Below, one piece after another: positions 15,275-24,511 of a DNA stretch of 62,850 bases; the stretch's first letter is position 1; every line of letters starts with the position of its first letter. The position numbers were made by a program, and so were the translations under genes. This stretch comes from Dubosiella muris. Lineage in GTDB: Bacteria; Bacillota_I; Bacilli_A; Erysipelotrichales; Erysipelotrichaceae. The notes beneath the pieces are model-generated. The model had not been told where the DNA came from, searched no databases, and was given only the letters and a program-made list of their open reading frames with translations. Where the stretch lies: NCBI RefSeq assembly GCF_004793885.1, contig NZ_SRYG01000017.1:1-62850 (forward strand), read 5' to 3'.

Positions 15275-16279
15275 TTAGCGGTTTAGATTTTCCTTGATCG
15301 CGGCGACGAATTCGGTAGTCGTCGCGTTTCCGCCAAGATCCGGCGTCAACACCTCGCCTTGCGCGAACACCTGGTCCAGCGCGTTCCGAATGGTTTGCGC
15401 GCACGCCTTGCAGCCCAAATCGTCGAGCATCATGCACGCCGACAACAGCAGCGCGGTCGGATTGGCGATGTTTTTTCCGGCGATATCCGGCGCGCTTCCG
15501 TGGACGGCCTCGTACATTGCGAAGTCCTCGCCGCGGTTGCAACTTGGCAGCAAGCCAAGACCGCCAATCAAGCCGGAAGTCAAATCGGAAACGATATCGC
15601 CATACAGGTTTGGCATGACCATCACGTCAAAGCGTTCCGGATGCATGACAAGATTCATGCACGTGGCGTCGACGATCATGGAGTCGGCTTCGATTTCCGG
15701 ATAGTCTTTGGCGATGTCATTGAACAAACCCAAAAACATTCCGTCGCTTTTTTTCAAAATATTCGCCTTGTGGACACATGTCACTTTTTTCCGGCCGTTT
15801 TCCCTGGCGAATTCGAACGCTTTGCGAAGGATCCGCTCGCTCGCCTTGCGGGTGATTCGCTTGATGGCGTGCACCGTGTCGGCGTCGACTTCGATTTCCT
15901 CGCCAATGTACAAGTCTTCCGTGTTTTCACGCACCGTCACGACGTCGACGTGCTCAAAACGGCAAGGCAGCGCCGGGTTGGTTTTGGCTGGACGGATGTT
16001 CGCCCACAAATCGTATTTTTGCCGGAGGGTGACGTTCAAAGATTTAAAACCGGTTCCGATCGGGGTCGTGATGGGCGACTTCAGCAAAATCCGGTTTTTC
16101 TCGAAGCTTTTCAAGCCCTCCTCGGGAATAAAGGCGCCCGTCTTTTCATAGACGGCCGCTCCTACGTCGAAAATTTCAAACTCCAGCGGCGCCTTGGCCG
16201 TTTGAAGAATATCCAGCACCACGTCGGTGATTTCCGGCCCGATGCCGTCACCGCGAAATACAGTAATCGTCTGATTCAT
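15275..16279 (-). CDS. icd: Isocitrate dehydrogenase (NAD-type, short form)
   Basis: A 334-residue beta-decarboxylating dehydrogenase that would turn isocitrate into 2-oxoglutarate. The N-terminus has FRGDGIGPE, and the substrate loop is PIGTGFKSLNVTLRQ with the Ser/Asn pattern of isocitrate enzymes. Further motifs are VRENTEDLY, MNLYGDIVSDL-like MPNLYGDIVSD (metal Asp) and the nucleotide segment AVHGSAPDIAGKN. Isopropylmalate or homoisocitrate dehydrogenase belong to the same family, but linkage to citrate synthase and aconitase supports isocitrate. Its first 32 bases overlap the end of the citrate synthase gene. Confidence 0.9.
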   Translation of the reverse strand: MNQTITVFRGDGIGPEITDVVLDILQTAKAPLEFEIFDVGAAVYEKTGAFIPEEGLKSFEKNRILLKSPITTPIGTGFKSLNVTLRQKYDLWANIRPAKTNPALPCRFEHVDVVTVRENTEDLYIGEEIEVDADTVHAIKRITRKASERILRKAFEFARENGRKKVTCVHKANILKKSDGMFLGLFNDIAKDYPEIEADSMIVDATCMNLVMHPERFDVMVMPNLYGDIVSDLTSGLIGGLGLLPSCNRGEDFAMYEAVHGSAPDIAGKNIANPTALLLSACMMLDDLGCKACAQTIRNALDQVFAQGEVLTPDLGGNATTTEFVAAIKENLNR

Positions 16280-17552
16280 TCCATTCTTTCCTTTCTCCTA
16301 CATAAATATTCGCCGGTCGAATAAGCTTCCGGTTGGACTGGCGGTTTTCCAAATGGTGGGCGATCCAGCCCGCGGTCCGCGCGATCGCGAACAGGGAGGT
16401 GAACAAGCTTGGCTCGATATGGAGCATCCGGTACGCGAAGCCGGAATAAAAATCGACGTTCGCGCAGCACTCGATGCCTTTGCAGCGCTTCATCGCCTTT
16501 TTGGCGGCTTGTTCGAAATGGCTGAAAATCTCAAATTCCTCCTCGTAGCCTTGCTCATACGCCAGTTTGCGGCATTCCTCCTTGATCAGGACGGCGCGGG
16601 GATCGCTTTTTGTGTAGATCGCGTGGCCGATGCCGTAAATCAGCCCCGATTTGTCGTACAGCTCCTTGGCCAGCAGCTTGTAGGCGATTTCCTCGAGCAT
16701 TTGGTCGTCCCAGCCGTTTTGGCAAAGCTCCAGGATCATCTCGCACTGGCCGCTCATCTTTTCGGCCGCCCCGCCATGGCGAGGCCCTTTCAGGGAGCCG
16801 ATCGCCGCGCTCATGCACGAGTAGATGTCGGTGCCGGTGCTTGTGATGACGACGTTGGCGAACGTGGAATTGTTGCCGCCGCCATGGTCGGCGTGGAGCA
16901 TGAGCAGCGTGTCCATGACGCGCGCCTCCTGAATCGTGTAGGCGTCGCTTTGTCTGGCCAGAGCCAGGATGTTTTCCGCCAGTCCCTTGTCGCTAAGAGG
17001 ATAGGCGTCGAAACGCTTGTGGTGGTAGTTGGAAAACACAAACAGGGGAATGCTTCCCAAAATCGAGATGCCTTTGCTCATCCGCTCCTCCAGAGAATCG
17101 CGGTCCGGATTCGGGTCGCTGCCATACAGTTTTAAAATTTCGATTTGCAGGGCGTTCAGCAAGTTGCTTGTCTCGTATTCGACCTGGATAAAGTCGGCGT
17201 TGACGGCATCGTGAAGCGCCTGGCGAAACAAGGCGAGTTCCTGGTCGGTGGGAAGCTTTCCGAAAATCAAAAGGAAAGCGACCGTCTCGTAGCCTTGCAC
17301 CGGCTTTTTTGACTGCATTTTGACAAGATCCCGCACGGAGTAGCCTCGGTAGATGAGCTGGCCGTCGATGTTGTGCTTGTGGCCGTGGATCATCTGGTAG
17401 CCCACCACGTCGCAAATCTTCGTCAGGCCGACTTTGACGCCGGTTCCGTTTTCATTGCGTAATCCTTGTTTGACTCGGTATCGCGCGTACAAGGAAGGGT
17501 CGATTTGATTGGCTTCCATGTTCTCGCGATAGATTCTTTTCAATGTGTTCAT
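16248..17552 (-). CDS. gltA: Citrate synthase
   Basis: A 434-residue enzyme condensing oxaloacetate and acetyl-CoA. The catalytic residues are in LMLHADHGGGNNST, GPRHGGA and CANVDFYSG. ATG 17552 follows AAAGGAA by about seven bases; an upstream ATG at 17567 lies before that site and is rejected. The gene is followed by overlapping icd and is divergent from aconitase, so the three steps from oxaloacetate to 2-oxoglutarate sit together, as expected for making glutamate in an organism without a full cycle. Confidence 0.95.
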   Translation of the reverse strand: MNTLKRIYRENMEANQIDPSLYARYRVKQGLRNENGTGVKVGLTKICDVVGYQMIHGHKHNIDGQLIYRGYSVRDLVKMQSKKPVQGYETVAFLLIFGKLPTDQELALFRQALHDAVNADFIQVEYETSNLLNALQIEILKLYGSDPNPDRDSLEERMSKGISILGSIPLFVFSNYHHKRFDAYPLSDKGLAENILALARQSDAYTIQEARVMDTLLMLHADHGGGNNSTFANVVITSTGTDIYSCMSAAIGSLKGPRHGGAAEKMSGQCEMILELCQNGWDDQMLEEIAYKLLAKELYDKSGLIYGIGHAIYTKSDPRAVLIKEECRKLAYEQGYEEEFEIFSHFEQAAKKAMKRCKGIECCANVDFYSGFAYRMLHIEPSLFTSLFAIARTAGWIAHHLENRQSNRKLIRPANIYVGERKEWNESDDYCISR

Positions 17553-17642
17553 ACATATTCCTTTCATATGTTTTCATATTATATCATAAAAATTTTCAAA
17601 TTCTTTCAAAGTTTGTTATAATCGGGAACAAGAGGTGGAACA
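17553..17642. promoter_or_regulatory. Divergent gltA-icd / acn promoter region
   Basis: For aconitase, TATAAT at 17617-17622 with a weak TTTCAA (17594-17599) at 17 bases. For gltA, the minus strand has GATATAATATG near 17576-17586. Only 90 bases part the two starts, so one regulator could control both. I see no recognisable cre or citrate-repressor site. Confidence 0.55.
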
Positions 17643-19571
17643 ATGAAAACTTTAGCTCAAAAGATCCTGGACGCGCACCTGGTGAGCGGGCGCGCGCAGG
17701 CAGGAGAACAAGTCGAAATCAAAATGGATCAAACACTGACGCAGGACGCGACCGGAACGATGGCCTACATGCAGCTCGAGGCGATGGGCGTCGATCAAGT
17801 CAAAACCGAGCTGTCCGTCAGTTACGTTGACCACAACACGCTGCAAAGCGGATATATGAACGCGGACGACCACGCGTATTTGCAGTCGGTCGCCGCCAAA
17901 CATGGCGTCTATTTTTCCAAAGCGGGCAACGGCATTTGCCACCAGCTTCATTTGGAACGGTTCGCCAAGCCGGGAAAGACGCTGATTGGCTCGGATTCCC
18001 ATACGCCGACCGGCGGCGCGATGGCGATGATCGCCATCGGGGCCGGGGGACTGGATGTCGCCAAAGCGATGGCGGGAATTCCGTACCGGATCCCGTATCC
18101 GAAAATCGTGGAAGTGCGTTTAACCGGGGAACTCGGTCATGGCGTGAGCGCGAAAGACATCATTCTTGAACTGCTTCGTCTTCAAAGCGTGAAAGGCGGT
18201 GTCGGCCGCATTTACGAATACACCGGTCCGGGGGTGAAGACGCTTAGCGTCTACCAGCGGGCGACCATCACGAACATGGGCGCCGAGCTGGGAGCGACCA
18301 CGTCCGTGTTTCCAAGCGACGAGATCACGCGCGAATTTTTGAAGCGGCAGCAAAGAGAGCAGGACTATGTTCCGCTGGAAGCCGACGAGGGGGCGGTTTA
18401 CGACGCGACCATCGAAATCGACCTGTCCGCGTTAAAGCCCGCGGCGGCTTGTCCGAATTCTCCGGATAACATTCAGGCTGTCGAAGCGCTGCAGGGCAAA
18501 AAAGTCGACCAGGTCGCGATTGGATCGTGTACGAATTCCGGCTACGAGGATCTCATGAAAGTCGCCGCGATCTTGAAAGGAAGAAAAATCGCGGAAAACG
18601 TGTCGCTTGTCATTAGTCCGGGTTCCCGCCAGGTGATGCGCAAGCTCATTCAAAACGGCGCGTTCGCCACGTTTGTGGACGCGGGCGCCCGCATTTTGGA
18701 GTGCACATGCGGTCCTTGCATCGGCATGGGACAGTCGCCAAAAAGCGAAGGCGTGTCCTTGCGCACGTTCAACCGGAACTTTTACGGCCGAAGCGGAACA
18801 TTGTCGGCCGAGGTGTATCTTGTGTCGCCTGAAACGGCGGCTGCCAGCGCGATCACGGGCGTGTTCACCGATCCGACGACGCTGGATTACGAAGACACGT
18901 TCGCGCCCGAGCCATCGTATGTGGACGACTCGCTCATTTACGCGCCATCGAAGCAGCCAGAGCAAGTCGAAGTGCAGTTTGGCCCGAACATCAAACCGCT
19001 TCCGATCAACGAAAGCCTGCCGACTTCCTTCGCCAAGCGGGTCGTTATCAAACTTGAAGACAACATTACGACCGACCACATCGCGCCGGCGGGCGCGAAA
19101 GTGCTGCCGTACCGCTCCAACATTGAAAAGCTTTCCACTTTCGTGTTTGAAAACAACAAAAAGGACTTTTACAAAGTTTGCGCCGAGCATGGCGGAGGCG
19201 TCATTGTGGCTGGAGAAAACTATGGCCAGGGCTCTTCCCGGGAGCATGCGGCGCTGGCGCCCATGTATTTAGGCGTCAAGGCCGTCGTCGCCAAGAGCTT
19301 CGCCCGGATCCATCTCGCCAATCTTATTAATTTTGGTATCATTCCGTTTGTGTTTGCCGACAAGGCGGACTACGACGCGATTGACGATTTGGACGAGCTT
19401 GTTTTTGAAGACGTGCATGGTTTGGAAACGGGCGCAGACTACGCGATATACAATAAAACGAAGGCGCGTCGCATCCCGGTGAGGGCGCAAATCAGCCCGG
19501 CGGATTTCGCGATCCTGAAGGCGGGCGGGGCCTTGAACTATATTCGAAACGCACAAAAGACAAATTCTTGA
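17643..19571 (+). CDS. acnA: Aconitate hydratase (642-residue form)
   Basis: A 4Fe-4S enzyme interconverting citrate and isocitrate. Cluster ligands are visible as GSCTNSG and CTCGPCIGMG. Substrate-contact motifs are GSDSHTPTGGAMAMIAIGAGG in the first part and GENYGQGSSREHAALAP in the C-terminal swivel domain. At 642 residues it is much shorter than the roughly 900-residue AcnA and is the short aconitase found in many anaerobic Bacillota. It is divergent from gltA-icd. Its stop codon forms part of the -35 of the histidine operon. Confidence 0.93.
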   Translation: MKTLAQKILDAHLVSGRAQAGEQVEIKMDQTLTQDATGTMAYMQLEAMGVDQVKTELSVSYVDHNTLQSGYMNADDHAYLQSVAAKHGVYFSKAGNGICHQLHLERFAKPGKTLIGSDSHTPTGGAMAMIAIGAGGLDVAKAMAGIPYRIPYPKIVEVRLTGELGHGVSAKDIILELLRLQSVKGGVGRIYEYTGPGVKTLSVYQRATITNMGAELGATTSVFPSDEITREFLKRQQREQDYVPLEADEGAVYDATIEIDLSALKPAAACPNSPDNIQAVEALQGKKVDQVAIGSCTNSGYEDLMKVAAILKGRKIAENVSLVISPGSRQVMRKLIQNGAFATFVDAGARILECTCGPCIGMGQSPKSEGVSLRTFNRNFYGRSGTLSAEVYLVSPETAAASAITGVFTDPTTLDYEDTFAPEPSYVDDSLIYAPSKQPEQVEVQFGPNIKPLPINESLPTSFAKRVVIKLEDNITTDHIAPAGAKVLPYRSNIEKLSTFVFENNKKDFYKVCAEHGGGVIVAGENYGQGSSREHAALAPMYLGVKAVVAKSFARIHLANLINFGIIPFVFADKADYDAIDDLDELVFEDVHGLETGADYAIYNKTKARRIPVRAQISPADFAILKAGGALNYIRNAQKTNS

Positions 19572-19596
19572 CAATTAAAGACGAACAGCTTAATCT
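19568..19596 (+). promoter_or_regulatory. Promoter of the his operon
   Basis: TTGACA (19568-19573) is a perfect -35; its TGA is the acn stop codon. A 17-base spacer gives TAATCT (19591-19596), a weak -10. The T-box leader starts shortly after. Confidence 0.6.
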
Positions 19597-19608
19597 AAGC
19601 TATATATT

Positions 19609-19862
19609 GAATCAGCGATGACAGGAAGAGTACGATTCCGGATGTTGATAGAGACTTCTTGGTTGGTGGAAAAGAAGAGCGGAACGATCCGAAACACATC
19701 CTCGAGCTACATTCTTGAACGAAGTAGGGAATGTCGACTGGCAGTCGTTATCCGGCCTGGCGTATGATCAATACCCGCGAAGGCGCCGATTGTGAAATCG
19801 ACGCGAAGTAAGGTGGAACCACGTAAGTTTAGCTTTCGTCCTTTGGATGAAAGCTTTTTTTG
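19609..19862 (+). promoter_or_regulatory. T-box riboswitch leader (histidine) with terminator
   Basis: The leader opens with the stem I pattern GATGACAGGAAGAGTA and GGTTGGTGGAAA. The specifier region GAAACACATC (19691-19700) gives CAC, a His codon, at 19695-19697. The conserved T-box AAGGTGGAACCACG (19810-19823) forms the antiterminator. The competing terminator is AGCTTTCGTCC/GGATGAAAGCT (19831-19855) with a T run. Uncharged tRNA-His would stabilise readthrough into hisZ. The bulge TGGA would pair with a tRNA ending in UCCA, which deserves a check because bacterial tRNA-His normally ends in CCCA. Confidence 0.9.
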
Positions 19863-19880
19863 TAAAAAAGGAGAGATAAG

Positions 19881-20999
19881 ATGAATCAAATCAAACTTCC
19901 CGCCGGGTTTCGAGACTCGATCCTGGAAGAGTGCACGAAAAAAAACAAAGTGAAAGCGATTTTGAACGAAGTGTTTGCGTCGTATGGCTACGAGGAAATC
20001 GTCACCCCGGTTTTGGAGTATTACCAGACGTATTCCAACGCGTTCAACACACTCAACGACCAGGAAATGTACAAGTTTTTCGATCGCTCGCAAGATATTT
20101 TGGCGCTGCGCATGGATATGACCGTCCCGATCGCCAGAGCGGTGACGACGCGCTTTCAAGACGAGATGGGGCCGTTCCGTCTGCATTATTGCGCCAACGT
20201 GTACAAAGTGCGCCCGTCTTTGGCCGGCAAACAAAGCGAGGCGACCGACTGCGGCGTCGAATTGATTGGTTTGGATTCCCATTCCGACTTGGAAGTGCTT
20301 ACGTGCGCGCTGGACGGGTTGCAGGCGCTTGACTTGCCTTCGCACATTTTGGAAATCGGAACGGTTCGCTTTTTCGACGAGGCGTGCCGCAGCGCGCGGC
20401 TTTCGGAGGAGCAAAGAACGAAGCTGGCGGATTTGATTGATCGCAAAAGCATGGTCGAGCTCAAGGACTATTTGCAGGCGCTCGATTTAAACGACACGAT
20501 CACGGCGTTCTTTTTGCGCCTTCCGCTGCTCAGCGGTGGACAAGACATGCTGGATGAAGCGTACGGATGCGCGTTTACGCCGGCGCTGCGGGAAATCGTC
20601 ATCGAGCTCAAAGGGCTGGCGGATGAGTTGACCGCTTTGGGCTATGGCCGGCACGTCCAGTTCGATTTAGGAAAAATCGCCCATCTCGACTATTACACCG
20701 GCATCATTTTCGAAGGATTTATCGAAGGCGCGGGCACAAGCGTGCTCAGCGGCGGTCGCTACGACCAGCTGCTGAAGGTGTTTGGAAACGACTTGCCGGC
20801 TTGCGGTTTCTCGTTCAAGCTCGACGCGCTGATCGACCACATCGAAGCGCCCGAAAAACGGGCGAAGGTGCGCCTGATTTACGGTCCTCGCCAAAAAGTG
20901 GAAGCGATGCAGCTGGCGCGGGATTTGCGCCGCGAGCAAATCGTGGAACTCGTTCCCGGATTTACGGATGAAATCATAATCAAGGAGGTCGAAGCATGA
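19881..20999 (+). CDS. hisZ: ATP phosphoribosyltransferase regulatory subunit HisZ
   Basis: A 372-residue class II synthetase-like protein (HisRS paralogue) that forms an octamer with short HisG and is needed for its activity and feedback by histidine. HisRS-like motifs appear: LPAGFRD at the start, RMDMTVPIAR, RLHYCANVYK and the LSGGRYDQL loop. It lacks a full anticodon-binding domain. As the first gene behind the T-box it might be mistaken for hisS, but position and length fit HisZ. It ends in an ATGA overlap with hisG. Confidence 0.93.
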   Translation: MNQIKLPAGFRDSILEECTKKNKVKAILNEVFASYGYEEIVTPVLEYYQTYSNAFNTLNDQEMYKFFDRSQDILALRMDMTVPIARAVTTRFQDEMGPFRLHYCANVYKVRPSLAGKQSEATDCGVELIGLDSHSDLEVLTCALDGLQALDLPSHILEIGTVRFFDEACRSARLSEEQRTKLADLIDRKSMVELKDYLQALDLNDTITAFFLRLPLLSGGQDMLDEAYGCAFTPALREIVIELKGLADELTALGYGRHVQFDLGKIAHLDYYTGIIFEGFIEGAGTSVLSGGRYDQLLKVFGNDLPACGFSFKLDALIDHIEAPEKRAKVRLIYGPRQKVEAMQLARDLRREQIVELVPGFTDEIIIKEVEA

Positions 21000-21643
21000 C
21001 ATTATCCATGGCACTGACAAAAGGAAGACTGGAAAAGAACACGGTCGAGATGCTGGATCAATGCGGATACGGAACCGAGGCGCTCAAAAACAAGGGCCGC
21101 GCTCTCGTGTTCGCGGACACGAAAAAAGATTTGGAATATTTTCTCGTCAAAGCCAACGACTGCATCACGTACGTCGAGCACGGCGTGGCGGATGTCGGCG
21201 TGGTCGGCAAGGACACGCTTCTGGAAGGTGGTTCGGACTATTACGAGCTGCTCGATCTAGACATTGGAAAATGCAAGTTTATCGTCGCCTCCCTGCCGGA
21301 AAACGACTTGTTCAACAAAGTCGGACACGTCAAAATCGGAACGAAATATCCAAAAGTCGCGCAAAATTACTTTTTGGGGCGCGGCATGGATGTCGAAATC
21401 ATCAAAATCGACGGATCCGTCGAATTGTCCCCATTGCTTGGCTTGTGCGACGGCATCGTCGACATCATGGAAACGGGTACGACGCTGCGTGAAAACGGAT
21501 TGATCGTTCTGGATACCGTTTGCCCGATCAGCGCCCGTCTGATTGTCAACAAGGCGTCGTTTCGGCTGAAAAGAAAAGAAATACTCGATCTGATCGCAGA
21601 TCTGGAAAGTGTGGTGAAAAACAATGCTCAAAGCACTCAATAA
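20996..21643 (+). CDS. hisG: ATP phosphoribosyltransferase, short form HisG
   Basis: A 215-residue catalytic subunit joining ATP and PRPP, the first step of histidine synthesis. Motifs are MALTKGRLEK, VEHGVADVGVVGKD, and the PRPP loop in DIMETGTTLRENGL. The missing C-terminal regulatory domain explains the need for HisZ. It overlaps hisZ by 4 bases and hisD by 20. Confidence 0.96.
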   Translation: MTLSMALTKGRLEKNTVEMLDQCGYGTEALKNKGRALVFADTKKDLEYFLVKANDCITYVEHGVADVGVVGKDTLLEGGSDYYELLDLDIGKCKFIVASLPENDLFNKVGHVKIGTKYPKVAQNYFLGRGMDVEIIKIDGSVELSPLLGLCDGIVDIMETGTTLRENGLIVLDTVCPISARLIVNKASFRLKRKEILDLIADLESVVKNNAQSTQ

Positions 21644-22916
21644 AAACGACTCGCAAACTTTGATGAAATACGTCAGCGAACGCAGCCAGGAAATTTCCGC
21701 CGATATTTTAATGGCGGCGACCCGGATCATCGACCAGGTCCGAAACGACAAGGACGCGGCGCTGTTTGAGCTGACGCGCCAGTTCGACGGCATCGACTTG
21801 AAAAATCTGCAAGTCAGCGAGCAGGAGCTCGACGAAGCCATCCGGCAATGCGATCCGGCGTTTATGGAAGCGATGCGCCGGGCGAAGGAAAACATCGAGT
21901 TTTACCATCAGGCCCAAAAACAAAACGCCTTCCTGCTCCAAAAGGAAATGAACATTTATTTAGGACAACGTGTCATTCCGCTGGATTCCGTCGGCATTTA
22001 TGTGCCTGGCGGACGCGCCCAGTATCCAAGTAGCGTCTTGATGAACGCCATTCCGGCGCATGTCGCCGGCGTCAAGCGCATCGTGATGGTCACGCCGCCC
22101 GGACCCAACGGAACGATCCATCCCAACATCGCGTACGCGGCCAAACTGGCTGGCATTCAGGAAATCTACAAGGTGGGAGGCGCCCAGGCCATCGCCGCGC
22201 TAGCCTATGGCACGCCAACGATCCGGCCGGTGGATAAAATCGTCGGGCCGGGAAACATTTTCGTGGCGGCGGCGAAAAAGCTCGTGTTTGGCAAAGTCGA
22301 CATTGACATGATTGCCGGACCAAGCGAGATTCTAGTCGTCGCCGACCAGGGCGCGAACCCAAAATACGTGGCGGCCGATTTGCTGTCGCAAGCCGAACAC
22401 GATCCGATGGCGTGCTCGATCCTGATTTCGACGGACGCCAAGCTTGTCGACCTCGTCAACGCCGAGCTCAAAGCGCAAAGCGCCGTGCTTCCAAAGCGGG
22501 AAATCGTGGAAAAGTCGCTGGCGGACCACGGACATTCGATTGTTTGCGATACCATTGAGGAAGCCATCGAAATATCCAACATGATCGCCCCTGAACATTT
22601 GGAACTGATGATTGCCGATCCGATGAGCGCGCTAGGTCTTGTGAAGCACGCGGGCAGCGTCTTCTTAGGCTACTACACGTGCGAAAGCGTAGGCGACTAC
22701 TTTGGCGGCACGAACCACGTTTTGCCAACGAGCGGAACGGCGCGTTTTTCCAGCGCGCTGGGCGTGGACAGCTTTATAAAAAAGTCGAGCTATCTCCACT
22801 ACTCCAAAGAGGCGCTTCAGACGTATGGCGAGATGATCGTGAAAATGGCGCAAGAGGAAAAACTGGACGCCCACGCCAACGCGATTTTAGTGAGGCTGAA
22901 CGATGAGTGCGCGTAA
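21624..22916 (+). CDS. hisD: Histidinol dehydrogenase
   Basis: A 430-residue zinc enzyme oxidising L-histidinol to L-histidine with two NAD, the last step of the pathway. Motifs include YVPGGRAQYPSSVLMN, KVGGAQAIAALAYG, DMIAGPSEILVVAD, LSQAEHDP and GTNHVLPTSGTARF, with the catalytic Glu/His in APEHLEL. Length is normal. It overlaps hisG and, by 14 bases, hisC. Confidence 0.97.
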   Translation: MLKALNKNDSQTLMKYVSERSQEISADILMAATRIIDQVRNDKDAALFELTRQFDGIDLKNLQVSEQELDEAIRQCDPAFMEAMRRAKENIEFYHQAQKQNAFLLQKEMNIYLGQRVIPLDSVGIYVPGGRAQYPSSVLMNAIPAHVAGVKRIVMVTPPGPNGTIHPNIAYAAKLAGIQEIYKVGGAQAIAALAYGTPTIRPVDKIVGPGNIFVAAAKKLVFGKVDIDMIAGPSEILVVADQGANPKYVAADLLSQAEHDPMACSILISTDAKLVDLVNAELKAQSAVLPKREIVEKSLADHGHSIVCDTIEEAIEISNMIAPEHLELMIADPMSALGLVKHAGSVFLGYYTCESVGDYFGGTNHVLPTSGTARFSSALGVDSFIKKSSYLHYSKEALQTYGEMIVKMAQEEKLDAHANAILVRLNDECA

Positions 22917-23943
22917 CAAGGCGGTGTCCGCCTACGAGGCGCACGTGCAGGAAGGAGTTTTGCTGAACGCCAACGAGTCGCCGACCAATTTCGACGAGCA
23001 AATTTTGACGGAAATTAAGGCGTCTCTGGACACTACGTTATTTCATCGCTACCCGGACGACTCGTACCGCTCGCTCAAGGAGGCGTACGCCCAAGTCGTC
23101 GGTGTCGAGCCGGACATGGTGCTTTGCGGAAATGGCAGCGACCAGATGCTTGGCCTGCTCATTGGCTGCGCGATGGCGGAAGGGAAAACACTGGCGACCC
23201 TCGCGCCCGATTTCGGGATGTATGACTACTATGTGTCGATGTACGGGGGAACGATCAAAAAATATCCGATCGCGGCGGGAAAACCGCTGGACATGGACGC
23301 GTTTGTCGCGTTCGCCAAGGACGCGGACATGGTTTTGTTTTCCAACCCCAACAATCCGACAGGCAATCTTGTGTCTGGCGCGGACATTGAGAAGCTGCTT
23401 CAAACGATACGGCACGTGCCGGTCGTCATCGACGAGGCGTATATGGAGTTCGCCGATGAAAGCGTTGTCGGCTTGCTTGACCAGTATCCGAACTTGTTCG
23501 TGACGCGCACCTTGTCCAAAGCGTATGGCGCCGCGGGCATCCGGCTGGGCTTTTTGCTGAGCCGGGCGGAAAACATACAAAAGCTTGGCGCGTTGAATGT
23601 GCCTTACAACGTGTCCCGAACGACGCAGACGATTGGCGAGATCCTTTTGCGGCACGCCGCCACGTTTGCGGGGCGCGTCGAGCAAATTTGCCGGCAGCGG
23701 GAGCGGTTTGCCGAGCTGGCGCCTTCGCTGCGCCGGTTCACGCTGTATCCTTCCCACGCCAATTTCGTGCTTGTGGAAGGCGAGGGGTTAGACGATTTGC
23801 TGGCCGCTTTCAAGGCGCGCAACATCGTCGTACGCGAATACGCCGGCAAGCCGTATTGCCGGATCACGATTGGCAGCGTGGCGGAAAACGACCAGGTGCT
23901 GGAAATCATAAGAAAGGTGGATGAGAGCGATGCGGATGTTTGA
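22903..23943 (+). CDS. hisC: Histidinol-phosphate aminotransferase
   Basis: A 346-residue PLP enzyme (fold type I) making histidinol phosphate from imidazole-acetol phosphate and glutamate. NESP near residue 25, the cofactor contacts [10 protein letters not shown] and DEAYMEF, and the PLP lysine in [17 protein letters not shown] are present. It overlaps hisD at the 5' end and hisB at the 3' end. Confidence 0.96.
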   Translation: MSARNKAVSAYEAHVQEGVLLNANESPTNFDEQILTEIKASLDTTLFHRYPDDSYRSLKEAYAQVVGVEPDMVLCGNGSDQMLGLLIGCAMAEGKTLATLAPDFGMYDYYVSMYGGTIKKYPIAAGKPLDMDAFVAFAKDADMVLFSNPNNPTGNLVSGADIEKLLQTIRHVPVVIDEAYMEFADESVVGLLDQYPNLFVTRTLSKAYGAAGIRLGFLLSRAENIQKLGALNVPYNVSRTTQTIGEILLRHAATFAGRVEQICRQRERFAELAPSLRRFTLYPSHANFVLVEGEGLDDLLAAFKARNIVVREYAGKPYCRITIGSVAENDQVLEIIRKVDESDADV

Positions 23944-24511
23944 GCTGGAACGCATCACGAAAGAAACGGAAGTGCGCGGCGCGCTTTGTCTGGAAGGCGA
24001 AGGACGCAGCGAGATCCGGACGGGAATCGGTTTTTTCGACCATATGCTGGATTTGTTCGCGTTTCATTCCGGATTTGATTTGACAATGCGCGCCAAAGGC
24101 GATTTGGAGGTGTGCGACCATCACACGATCGAGGATTGCGGGATCGTGCTGGGCACGCTCATTCGCGAGGCGCTTGGCGACAAGCGGGGAATTCACCGGT
24201 ATGGCACGTTTATGCTGCCGATGGACGAAACCTTGTGCAACGTGACGCTGGATTTAAGCGGCCGGCCGTATTTGGTGTACCATTGCGAGCTGAACCGGGA
24301 AAAAATCGGCGAGTACTCGACGGAAATGACGGAAGAGTTTTTCCGGGCGGTTTGCATGAACTGCGGCATGACGCTGCATATCAACGTGTTGTACGGAACG
24401 AACGACCATCACAAAGTTGAGGCGGTATTCAAGGCGTTTGGGCGGGCGCTCAAGGAGGCGGTGCGCGTCGAGAGCGACCGGGTCGTGTCGAGCAAGGGGG
24501 TGCTGGAATGA
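23930..24511 (+). CDS. hisB: Imidazoleglycerol-phosphate dehydratase
   Basis: A 193-residue single-function dehydratase with the metal-binding repeats [47 protein letters not shown] and [20 protein letters not shown]. There is no fused phosphatase domain. I place the start at ATG 23930: AAAGGTGG (23913-23920) is nine bases upstream, while ATG 23921 touches that site. It overlaps hisC by 14 bases and hisH by 4. Confidence 0.95.
   Translation: MRMFELERITKETEVRGALCLEGEGRSEIRTGIGFFDHMLDLFAFHSGFDLTMRAKGDLEVCDHHTIEDCGIVLGTLIREALGDKRGIHRYGTFMLPMDETLCNVTLDLSGRPYLVYHCELNREKIGEYSTEMTEEFFRAVCMNCGMTLHINVLYGTNDHHKVEAVFKAFGRALKEAVRVESDRVVSSKGVLE

Noticed and set aside
19881-20999. Histidyl-tRNA synthetase
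   Set aside because: A T-box often precedes hisS, but the protein is short, lacks the anticodon-binding domain, and heads the his operon with short HisG: it is HisZ.
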